Below are positions 24,580-32,469 of a stretch of DNA of 64,000 nt, piece by piece (the stretch's first letter is position 1; each line of letters opens with the position of its first letter). The notes under the pieces were generated by a model. It searched no databases, was not told the origin of the DNA, and saw only the letters and a program-made list of their open reading frames with translations. Origin of the DNA: JBDHWG01 sp046328505 (GTDB lineage Bacteria > Chloroflexota > Anaerolineae > Epilineales > JAHCIE01). Location: assembly GCA_046328505.1 (NCBI GenBank), contig JAXLWL010000002.1, positions 2,108,001 to 2,172,000 on the forward strand, read 5' to 3'. The position numbers and the translations under genes were made by a program.

Positions 24580-27500
24580 ATGACTGCCGCAACGTTGCCA
24601 AGGGAACTCGTGGAACAGTTCAACAAGGGCGAGGCTGTTCTATTCGTTGGCGGCGCTCTAGGTGAGGACACAGCGCCGACGCTGGCACTGGCGTCGGCGC
24701 TTGTGGATGCTTGCGGTGGTCAGTGTGACTTCTGCCGTGACCAAGGCCGCTGCCAGCGGCCGCGGCGCTGTATTGTCCCGTTTGGTCGGGCAGCACAGGA
24801 GTATCTGGGCTTCTACAGTAACAACCGTTACGCACTGGTCAATTTCGTACTGAGCCATCTCGAGACCCTGTCAGAACCGGAGCCAATCCACCGAGCCATC
24901 GCTGCCCTCCCCGTACGTTGGATTGTAACCACAGCCTACAGTGACCAATTGCTGACAGCCCTCAAGGAGGCCGGGAGGCCTGTGTTGCCAGTCGTAGATG
25001 ACATGACTATTCCCTACGACCATCCAACCCAAGTTCAGCTCATCCAGTTACACGGCCGGCTCGACCGACCTGATACTCTGGTGCTGACCGAAGATGATGC
25101 GGCTGACCTCTTTCGGCGCCTTCCGGGCGTTGCCACAATCTTGCAGGCGCACTTCGCCAGCAAGACCCTCGTGTTTCTGGGCTACGATCTGGATGACCCG
25201 CATTTCGTGTCGCTGTACCGACAGGTCACGAACCCGTTCGCGAGCAACATTCGCCTGTCTTTCTCTGTTCAATGGCCGCCTAATCTGCGCTGTGAGCGTC
25301 GATGGAGCGGTAAAATTCACATGATCCACCAAAAGCCGCTCGACTTTTTGTTACAGCTCCGTCAATCCATTCAGCCAACGGCGGAGAGAACACGGCGTGT
25401 TCTACTGCCAGCTGAGCCGTACAAGTTCCTCGACTGGTTTGAGGTAGATGACGAAGCTATCTTCTGGGGTCGCGAGCGTGATGCTGACCTTCTCATCAGC
25501 CGCGTTCAGGCGCATCCAGTCAGCATATTGTATGGAGAATCAGGAACCGGAAAGACGTCCCTAATTAAGGCAGCGGTCATGCCACGCTTGAAGGCTGAAG
25601 GCTTCCGTTTGGCTTACGCGCGGCCTCTCGCCGATCCGTTGCAGACGCTGATAGAGAAGCTGGCGGCGACCTTTAGCGCGGAGATGGCTGACAAACCGTC
25701 GTTAACTAGTATGCGGGCGGTGGTCGAGAATGGACTCGTAGAGGGTGAACGGCTGTTGATCGTCCTCGATCAGTTTGAGGAGTTCTTCATTCGTCAGGGG
25801 CCGGAAAGTCGCGTCCTCTTCATTCGAGAGTTGAATGATCTACTCAATATTCCACAACGTGAGATACGCTGTCTAGTATCGCTGCGGAGTGAGTACTTAG
25901 CCCAGATAGATGAGATGGGACTGCCGCTGGGACAGGATCCGTTTCTCAGCCGGCTGCGCCTGCACAACCTGGGGCCAGCGGAGGCGCGGGCAGCAATTGC
26001 CGAACCCGCCAATGCCTTCAAGATCAGGCTTGAACCGGCATTGTTGGAGCGACTGTTGGACGACTTGGAGCAAAGAGGTATTGCGCCCCCACATCTGCAG
26101 ATTCTATGCTTCCGGTTATGGAAGGACTGGTGCGAGCACGGGAAGCCGGCCGAGGGGCTGACGCTGCAAGGCTACTATGATCTGCACGGCCACACAGCTA
26201 TCTTGGCGGGCTACTTGGACGATGCAATCAAGGAATTGAAAGACTCTAGCGGTCGCATGGACTTGGGCTTGCCCTTGGATAACGAGGTAGCGTACGAGGC
26301 GGCGCGGGGGATTCTTAAGAGCATGATCACAGCGGAACGGACAAAAGTGTCTGTGAGCGGACGCGAGATCACTGACGGTGAGATGGCTGCCAAATTGAGG
26401 ATCACCTCGGCCGAAGCGAAAGCCTTACTGACCTATCTCATAAATAGGCGCATCATCCGACGATTGCCAGATGCAGATCGCTATGAGTTGGCACACGAGG
26501 TGATGATTGAGAAGGTATCGGAATGGGTCAGCGAGGAGGAATGGTATATCTTAGATCTGCAAGACATGTTGGCGCGAGCCACGAGCGATTATGTTAGGTT
26601 CGGCTCTTTGTTGAGTGAAGGTGCAACAAGCATGTTTGCCGACAAGGTTGCCAAACTGTCTCTAGACGAGGATGCGCTGGAGTTGCTTCTCAGAAGTGCA
26701 GCCGAGAGGAAGCTGGACACTTGGTCGTGGGTCAGTCGGATCGAGGCCGACCGCGCTGTTGAGGTCCTCGCGAAATTAACAAGAGAGGGCAGACGAAAAC
26801 AGTATCCCGAAGTTGCGATGGCGCTTGGGTATACTCGCTCACAGAAGGCGATACGCTACCTCGAAGAGTTGTTACGCGATGAGAACAATGAAGTGCAGCG
26901 CGCAGCAGCGGACGCGCTAGTCAATCTGGGCCTGCCTGTTGTGGCGCGGGTGCTCTATCATGCGGCGCAAAGGGAGGATAGACTACCTCGTATAGTACCG
27001 ATCTTGGCTGCTTTAGAGAAGCTTAGAACCGATGACGCTGTAAGGATGTTGATGCTACTGGCTTCGGGGCACTCAAACCGACACGCTCGCTCTCGTGCTA
27101 CAGATGGATTAATGCGCTTAGGATACCTTCAAAGCAATCTCTCGGGAGCTAGTCAACCAGACATCAGTGACTTTAAGGTTAACCAGAAGGTAATACAGGC
27201 TGCAGAAAAGGTGCTTGTGGGAGATCCAGAAGAGTTCGAGGATTTGCTCCACGAAGCTGATCCCCAAGTAAGGCTAGATGCGATCCTAGCGCTAGAGATG
27301 GTTGGTGATGAACGTGCTGCACCCGTATTGGTGCAGGTCTTGAAACACGAAGACGAAATAGCACGATTGGCAGCTACAAAGGCCTTGGGCAAAGTGTGGA
27401 ACTTGCCACCGTTGATCCAATTGGGTAGCAGAAGTGTTACAACACGTCGCGCGGCAGCTGCCACTTTGGGGCAGTTAGGCGATGTGCGAGCGGTGGAGCC

Positions 27501-30500
27501 GCTGCTGACCGCTTTGGACGAGGAAGACCCCCAGATGCGGCAGGCGGTCGCAACGGCCTTGGGTAGGTTAGGCGATGTGCGAGCGGTGGAGCCGCTGCTG
27601 ACCGCTTTGGACGAGGAAGATCCCCAGACGCGGCGGGCGGCAGCGACTGCCCTAGGGCAGTTAGGCGATGTGCGAGCGGTGGAGCCGCTGCTGGCAGCAT
27701 TGGACGATAAAGACCCAGGGGTACGGCGAGCCGTTGTGCAGGCCTTAGGGCAGTTAGGTGATGTGCGAGCGGTGGAGCCGTTGCTGACCGCTTTGGACGA
27801 GGAAGACCCAGGGGTACGGCGAGCCGCTGTGCAGGCCTTAGGGCAGTTAGGCGACGTGCGAGCGGTAGAGCCGCTGCTGACCGCTTTGGACGAGGAAGAC
27901 CCCTGGATGCGGCGGGCGGCAGCTGTCGCTTTGGGTCGGTTAGGCGATGTGCGAGCGGTGGAGCCGCTGCTGACCGCTTTGCACGACAAAGACCCAGGGG
28001 TACGGCGAGCCGCTGTGCAGGCCTTAGCCATGTTATGGCAGCTACCTCTGCTCTGCGAGCTAGCGGATGAGGATGCAGATGTGCGGCGCACTGCAGTGGC
28101 CGCCCTAGGTAGGTTAGGCGACGTGCGAGCGGTGGAGCCGCTGCTGGCAGCATTGGACGATAAAGACCCAGGGGTACGGCGGGCTGCTGTGCAGGCCTTA
28201 GGCATACTATGGCAGCTTCCTCTGCTCTGCGAGCTAGCTGATGAGGATGTACGTGTGCGGCGGGCGGCAGCGAAGGCCGCGGGGCAGTTAGGCGATGTGC
28301 GAGCGGTGGAGCCGCTGCTGACAGAATTGCACGAGGGAGACCTAGGGGTACGGCGAGCCGTTGTGCAGGCCTTAGGCATACTATGGCAGCTACCTCTGCT
28401 CTGCGAGCTAGCTGATGAGGATGTACGTGTGCGGCGGGCGGCGGCGAAGGCCGCGGGGCAGTTAGGCGATGTGCGAGCAGTGGAGCCGCTGCTGACCGCT
28501 TTGCACGACAAAGACCCAGGGGTACGGCGGGCTGCTATGCAGGCCTTAGGCATACTATGGCAGCTTCCTCTGCTCTGCGAGCTAGCTGATGAGGATGTAC
28601 GTGTGCGGCGGGCGGCAGCTGTCGCTTTGGGGCAGTTAGGCGATGTGAGAGCGGTGGAGCCGCTGCTGACCGCTTTGGACGAGGAAGACCCCCAGATGCG
28701 GCACGCGGCAGCTGCCGCCTTGGGTAGGTTAGGCGACGTGCGAGCGGTGGAGCCGCTGCTGACCGCTTTGGACGAGGAAGACCCACAGACGCGGCGGGCG
28801 GCAGCGGCCGCCTTGGGTAGGTTAGGCGATGTGCGAGCGGTGGAGCCGCTGCTGGCAGCATTGGACGATAAAGACCCCCAGATGCGGCGGGCGGCAGCGG
28901 CCGCCTTGGGTAGGTTAGGCGATGTGCGAGCGGTGGAGCCGCTGCTGACAGCGCTGCTGACCGCTTTGCACGAGGAAGACCCCAAGATACGGCGCACAGC
29001 AGCTGTCGCTTTGGGGCAGTTAAGCGACGTGAGAGCGGTGGAGCCGCTACTGACAGCATTGCACGAGGAAGACCCCTGGATGCGGCGGGCAGCAGCGACT
29101 GCCTTGGGGCATTTAGGCGATGTGCGAGCGGTGGAGCCGCTGTTGACCGCTTTGGACGATGTAGACCCAGGGGTACGGCAGGCGGCAGCTGTCGCTTTGG
29201 GTAGGTTAGGCGATGTGCGAGCGGTGGAGCCGCTGCTGACCGCTTTGGACGATGTAGACCCAGGGGTACGGCGAGCCGTTGTGCAGGCCTTAGGCATACT
29301 ATGGCAGCTACCTCTGCTCTGCGAGCTAGCTGATGAGGATGCAGATGTGCGGCGCACTGCAGTGGCCGCCTTAGGTAGGTTAGGCGATGTGCGAGCGGTG
29401 GAGCCGCTGCTGGCAGCATTGGACGATAAAGACCCAGGGGTACGGCAGGCGGCAGCGGCCGCCTTGGGTAGGTTAGGCGATGTGCGAGCGGTGGAGCCGC
29501 TGCTGACAGCATTGGACGATAAAGACCGCGAGACCCGACGGGCCGCAGCTGTGGCTTTGGGTCGGTTAGGCGATGTGCGAGCGGTGGAGCCGCTGCTGAC
29601 CGCTTTGCACGAGGAAGACCCCCAGATGCGGCAGGCGGTCGCAACTTCATTGGGTCGGTTAGGCGATGTGCGAGCGGTGGAGCCGCTGCTGACCGCTTTG
29701 CACGACAAAGACCCAGGGGTACGGCGAGCCGTTGTGCAGGCCTTAGGGCAGTTAGGCGATGTGCGAGCGGTGGAGCCGCTGCTGGCAGCGTTGGACGATG
29801 TAGACCCAGGGGTACGGCGAGCCGCTGTGCAGGCCTTAGGCATGTTATGGCAGCTACCTCTGCTCTGCGAGCTAGCTGATGAGGATGTACGTGTGCGGCG
29901 GGCGGCAGCTGTCGCTTTGGGTCGGTTAGGCGATGTGCGAGCGGTAGAGCCGCTGCTTACCGCTTTGCACGAGGAAGACCCAGGGGTACGGCGGGCTGCT
30001 GTGCAGGCCTTAGGCATACTATGGCAGCTACCTCTGCTCTGCGAGCTAGCTGATGAGGATGCAGATGTGCGGCGGGCGGCAGCGAAGGCCGCGGGGCAGT
30101 TAGGCGATGTGCGAGCAGTAGAGCCGCTACTGACCGCTCTGGATGATAAAGATCGCCAGGTCCGTCGCACGGCACTGGCCACCTTAGGTAGGTTAGGCGA
30201 CGTGCGAGCGGTGGAGCCGCTGCTGAGAGCATTGCACGACAAAGACCCAGGGGTACGGCGAGCCGCTGTGCAGGCCTTAGGGCAGTTAGGCTATGTGCGA
30301 GCGGTGGAGCCGTTGCTGAGAGCACTGCACGAGGAAGACGCAGGGGTACGAGGGACGGCAGCGGCCGCTTTGGGTAAGCTAGGCGATGTGCGAGCGGTGG
30401 AGCCGCTGCTGGCAGCATTGGACGATAAAGACCTAGGGGTACGGCGGGCGGCAGCCAAGGCGGTGGGGCAGTTAGGCGATGTGCGAGCGGTGGAGCCGCT

Positions 30501-30981
30501 GCTGACAGCATTGCACGAGGAAGAGGCCCAGATGCGGCGTGCGGCAGCGACTGCCTTGGGTAGGTTAGGCGATGTGCGAGCGATGGAGCCGCTGCTGACA
30601 GCATTGGACGATAAAGACCCAGGGGTACAGCAGGCGGCAGCGACCGCCTTAGGGCAGTTAAGCGATGTGCGAGCGGTGGAGCCGCTGCTGACAGCATTGC
30701 ACGATGTAGACCCAGGGGTACGGCGGGCGGCAGCGACCGCCTTGGGTAGGTTAGGCGATGTGCGAGCGGTGGAGCCGCTACTGACAGCGCTGCTGACAGC
30801 ATTGGACGAGGAAGACAGCGAGATGCGGCAGGCGGTAGCGGCTGCCTTGGCCAGGTTAAGCCATGTTCCGGGGGTGGAGCCGCTGCTGACAGCATTGGAC
30901 GATGAAACCCGAGCTGTGCAGCAGACTGCATTGGATGCACTCCAAGGTCTCGAAAGGCCAAAGGAAGACGGCGATGAATGA
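24580..30981 (+). CDS. SIR2-STAND-HEAT giant protein, putative antiviral NLR-like sensor
   Basis: This 2133-residue protein has three parts. Residues 10-250 are SIR2-like: LFVGGAL at 21-27, LHG with H158, LVFLGYDLDDPHF at 197-209. The usual catalytic Asn of TTNYD is replaced (TTAYSD, Ala119). A Cys cluster (C45, C49, C52, C58, C64) is inserted, perhaps a zinc site. Residues 280-680 are an nSTAND1-type NTPase with Walker A GESGTGKTS at 319-327 and Walker B IVLDQFEEFF at 394-403, followed by winged-helix-like helices. After weak HEAT units from about 740, residues 966-2123 form 38 nearly identical HEAT repeats. NTPase-plus-repeat proteins of this kind recognise phage proteins and oligomerise to activate an N-terminal effector. 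Here the repeats would be the sensor and SIR2 the effector, but the missing Asn suggests help from the downstream SIR2 gene. Confidence 0.88.
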   Translation: MTAATLPRELVEQFNKGEAVLFVGGALGEDTAPTLALASALVDACGGQCDFCRDQGRCQRPRRCIVPFGRAAQEYLGFYSNNRYALVNFVLSHLETLSEPEPIHRAIAALPVRWIVTTAYSDQLLTALKEAGRPVLPVVDDMTIPYDHPTQVQLIQLHGRLDRPDTLVLTEDDAADLFRRLPGVATILQAHFASKTLVFLGYDLDDPHFVSLYRQVTNPFASNIRLSFSVQWPPNLRCERRWSGKIHMIHQKPLDFLLQLRQSIQPTAERTRRVLLPAEPYKFLDWFEVDDEAIFWGRERDADLLISRVQAHPVSILYGESGTGKTSLIKAAVMPRLKAEGFRLAYARPLADPLQTLIEKLAATFSAEMADKPSLTSMRAVVENGLVEGERLLIVLDQFEEFFIRQGPESRVLFIRELNDLLNIPQREIRCLVSLRSEYLAQIDEMGLPLGQDPFLSRLRLHNLGPAEARAAIAEPANAFKIRLEPALLERLLDDLEQRGIAPPHLQILCFRLWKDWCEHGKPAEGLTLQGYYDLHGHTAILAGYLDDAIKELKDSSGRMDLGLPLDNEVAYEAARGILKSMITAERTKVSVSGREITDGEMAAKLRITSAEAKALLTYLINRRIIRRLPDADRYELAHEVMIEKVSEWVSEEEWYILDLQDMLARATSDYVRFGSLLSEGATSMFADKVAKLSLDEDALELLLRSAAERKLDTWSWVSRIEADRAVEVLAKLTREGRRKQYPEVAMALGYTRSQKAIRYLEELLRDENNEVQRAAADALVNLGLPVVARVLYHAAQREDRLPRIVPILAALEKLRTDDAVRMLMLLASGHSNRHARSRATDGLMRLGYLQSNLSGASQPDISDFKVNQKVIQAAEKVLVGDPEEFEDLLHEADPQVRLDAILALEMVGDERAAPVLVQVLKHEDEIARLAATKALGKVWNLPPLIQLGSRSVTTRRAAAATLGQLGDVRAVEPLLTALDEEDPQMRQAVATALGRLGDVRAVEPLLTALDEEDPQTRRAAATALGQLGDVRAVEPLLAALDDKDPGVRRAVVQALGQLGDVRAVEPLLTALDEEDPGVRRAAVQALGQLGDVRAVEPLLTALDEEDPWMRRAAAVALGRLGDVRAVEPLLTALHDKDPGVRRAAVQALAMLWQLPLLCELADEDADVRRTAVAALGRLGDVRAVEPLLAALDDKDPGVRRAAVQALGILWQLPLLCELADEDVRVRRAAAKAAGQLGDVRAVEPLLTELHEGDLGVRRAVVQALGILWQLPLLCELADEDVRVRRAAAKAAGQLGDVRAVEPLLTALHDKDPGVRRAAMQALGILWQLPLLCELADEDVRVRRAAAVALGQLGDVRAVEPLLTALDEEDPQMRHAAAAALGRLGDVRAVEPLLTALDEEDPQTRRAAAAALGRLGDVRAVEPLLAALDDKDPQMRRAAAAALGRLGDVRAVEPLLTALLTALHEEDPKIRRTAAVALGQLSDVRAVEPLLTALHEEDPWMRRAAATALGHLGDVRAVEPLLTALDDVDPGVRQAAAVALGRLGDVRAVEPLLTALDDVDPGVRRAVVQALGILWQLPLLCELADEDADVRRTAVAALGRLGDVRAVEPLLAALDDKDPGVRQAAAAALGRLGDVRAVEPLLTALDDKDRETRRAAAVALGRLGDVRAVEPLLTALHEEDPQMRQAVATSLGRLGDVRAVEPLLTALHDKDPGVRRAVVQALGQLGDVRAVEPLLAALDDVDPGVRRAAVQALGMLWQLPLLCELADEDVRVRRAAAVALGRLGDVRAVEPLLTALHEEDPGVRRAAVQALGILWQLPLLCELADEDADVRRAAAKAAGQLGDVRAVEPLLTALDDKDRQVRRTALATLGRLGDVRAVEPLLRALHDKDPGVRRAAVQALGQLGYVRAVEPLLRALHEEDAGVRGTAAAALGKLGDVRAVEPLLAALDDKDLGVRRAAAKAVGQLGDVRAVEPLLTALHEEEAQMRRAAATALGRLGDVRAMEPLLTALDDKDPGVQQAAATALGQLSDVRAVEPLLTALHDVDPGVRRAAATALGRLGDVRAVEPLLTALLTALDEEDSEMRQAVAAALARLSHVPGVEPLLTALDDETRAVQQTALDALQGLERPKEDGDE
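27475..30948 (+). repeat. Tandem HEAT-repeat array with near-identical 93-bp and 81-bp units
   Basis: Within the giant gene, 31 units of 93 bp (31 residues, LGDVRAVEPLLTALDEEDP type) alternate in places with seven units of 81 bp (27 residues, LWQLPLLCELADED type). Two units carry an extra 12-bp duplication (LLTA-LLTA). The sum, 31x93 + 7x81 + 2x12 = 3474, equals the array length exactly. The first half of each unit is almost invariant at the DNA level, including synonymous sites, while the linker (DEEDP, DDKDP, HDKDP, DDVDP) and the following helix (PQMRRA, PGVRRA, PWMRRA) vary. This points to recent duplication or gene conversion. Confidence 0.95.
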
Positions 30982-31780
30982 CATAGATGAGTTAAGGGAA
31001 TCTCTCCACAAGCGCAATATGATCCTCTTTGTAGGCGCTGGCCTCTCCAGTGGGGCAGGGCTACCCGGGTGGTATAAGCTGGTCAGCGAGCTGGCGCAGC
31101 AGATTGATTATGAGCTGCCGCCGGAACGATGGGTGTCGGCAGAGGTGCTGATTGATGCCGCGCAGGCGTATATCAATGAAAAGGGAATGTATAGCCTCGT
31201 GGCATTTCTAAAGGATCAACTTGATACTACTGGGATGTCGCCCACACCGGTTCACCGTACCCTGACGCGCTTGCCTGTTTCTCTACTGTTGACCGCTAAC
31301 TATGACGATTTTCTTGAAAGAGCCTATCAAAAAGCCGGCAAACGCGTCCGCGTCGTCGTACGAGACAGAGACATTCCCTTCATGGAGCATAGCCCGGACG
31401 CTGTAAACATAATCAAGCTGTATGGCGATCTCAATCAGCCGAATACGATTGTGTTGGCACGCGAGCAGTATGAAGCATATTTCTTGCAGCGACCGCAGAT
31501 AGTCAAACTACTCGAAACTGAATTAGGCCGCTCGCATGTGCTCTACTTGGGTTGGAGCCACACCGATCCTCATTTCAACTTGGTCTTTGGCGAGCTTCTA
31601 AATCACTTTGGTGTGTTCACCAGGCCCGGGTATGCTGTTATGTTTGACCTGCCCGAAGCCCAGCGCAAGGAGCTACAGCGCAAGCACATTCGCCTAGTGG
31701 AACTGCCCGCAAGTGGAGACCGAACCGCACAGCTTGCCGCCTGGCTCGATATCTTGGCGATGAATGACAGGGCTGGTTAA
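30974..31780 (+). CDS. Small SIR2-domain protein paired with the SIR2-STAND-HEAT gene
   Basis: This 268-residue single-domain SIR2-like protein has VGAGLS at 20-25, LTANYDDFLERA with N109, IIKLYGDL at 146-152 and LYLGWSHTDPHF at 190-201. The Asn of the catalytic pair is kept, but the usual His (KLHG) is Tyr150. The start at 30974 overlaps the end of the giant gene by eight bases, with AAGGA upstream, so the two are translationally coupled and probably act together. It retains exactly the residue that the SIR2 domain of the giant protein lacks. It could be a partner subunit, a regulator, or an enzyme with altered chemistry. It is followed by a convergent housekeeping gene, so the operon ends here. 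Confidence 0.85.
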   Translation: MNDIDELRESLHKRNMILFVGAGLSSGAGLPGWYKLVSELAQQIDYELPPERWVSAEVLIDAAQAYINEKGMYSLVAFLKDQLDTTGMSPTPVHRTLTRLPVSLLLTANYDDFLERAYQKAGKRVRVVVRDRDIPFMEHSPDAVNIIKLYGDLNQPNTIVLAREQYEAYFLQRPQIVKLLETELGRSHVLYLGWSHTDPHFNLVFGELLNHFGVFTRPGYAVMFDLPEAQRKELQRKHIRLVELPASGDRTAQLAAWLDILAMNDRAG

Positions 31781-31806
31781 GCAGAGGACAGCCAAGACCG
31801 TCGCAA

Positions 31807-32469
31807 TTAGTCTCGCGCAGGGTCAACGCGATCGGTCCAGCGCAAAACCAGTACATCCTTTTGTCCTGTACCAGCTATTGCTGCGAGCGCCGGGCGGGCT
31901 GCTGCGACCGCGCGGCCACGGTGGCTGATGGCGTTCTTAACCTCCGGCGGAAGCTCCGCCAGGTGGCAGTTGTGAGAGGTGACATAGAAGACCGGATCAT
32001 ACCCGAAGCCGCCACTACCACGGGGAGCCAACGCGATGTACCCTTCCAGGATACCGTCAAAGGTCTGTGTCGGGCGGCCAGGGTGCGCGAGAGCAACAGC
32101 GGCGTGGAAGCGTGCCGTGCGGGTGTCCCACGGTACGCCGCCCATGTTCCAGAGCAACAGACTGTAGCGGTCCCGGTCGGTCTTCGCGTCGGGCGCGCCA
32201 TAGCGGGCAGTGTATACACCGGGGGAGCCGCCTAACGCATCCACCTCTAGCCCCGAATCGTCGGCCAGCGTCCACAGCCCGGACGCCTTCGCGTATGCCT
32301 CAGCCTTGAGGACGGCGTTCTCCGCAAACGTGTGGCCCGTCTCCTCGACCGTGAAATCGACGCCAACATCCTGTAGCGTCACGAGAGTCAGCGGCAGGTC
32401 GCTCAGCAATTCGTGTAGCTCGGCCAGTTTGCCCCGGTTGTTCGTGGCGACGAGCAGCGTTGTGGTCAT
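31807..32469 (-). CDS. rdgB: RdgB/HAM1 non-canonical purine NTP pyrophosphatase
   Basis: This 220-residue housekeeping enzyme removes ITP, dITP and XTP from nucleotide pools by hydrolysis to the monophosphate and pyrophosphate. The N-terminal substrate-binding motif (TNNRGKLAEL, residues 9-18) and the central DDSGLEVDALGG and SPGVYTARY motifs are present. SHRGRA appears near the C-terminus. Length is slightly above the usual 200. It overlaps the end of the peptidase gene by four bases (ATGA), so it is co-translated with it. It converges with the SIR2 gene, which marks the right border of the defence island. Confidence 0.93.
   Translation of the reverse strand: MTTTLLVATNNRGKLAELHELLSDLPLTLVTLQDVGVDFTVEETGHTFAENAVLKAEAYAKASGLWTLADDSGLEVDALGGSPGVYTARYGAPDAKTDRDRYSLLLWNMGGVPWDTRTARFHAAVALAHPGRPTQTFDGILEGYIALAPRGSGGFGYDPVFYVTSHNCHLAELPPEVKNAISHRGRAVAAARPALAAIAGTGQKDVLVLRWTDRVDPARD

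Noticed and set aside
27153..30242. Open frame of about 1029 codons on the minus strand across the HEAT array, and others of 238-371 codons
   Set aside because: Both repeat units (93 and 81 bp) are multiples of three and lack stops in these antisense frames, so long open frames arise automatically. Composition is Ser/Thr/Arg/Pro-rich low complexity with no ribosome binding site.
27475..30948. Possible CRISPR array because of many short near-identical repeats
   Set aside because: Units are contiguous, in frame and encode HEAT repeats; there are no unique spacers. The 66-bp repeats at 42451-44496 are rejected as CRISPR for the same reason.
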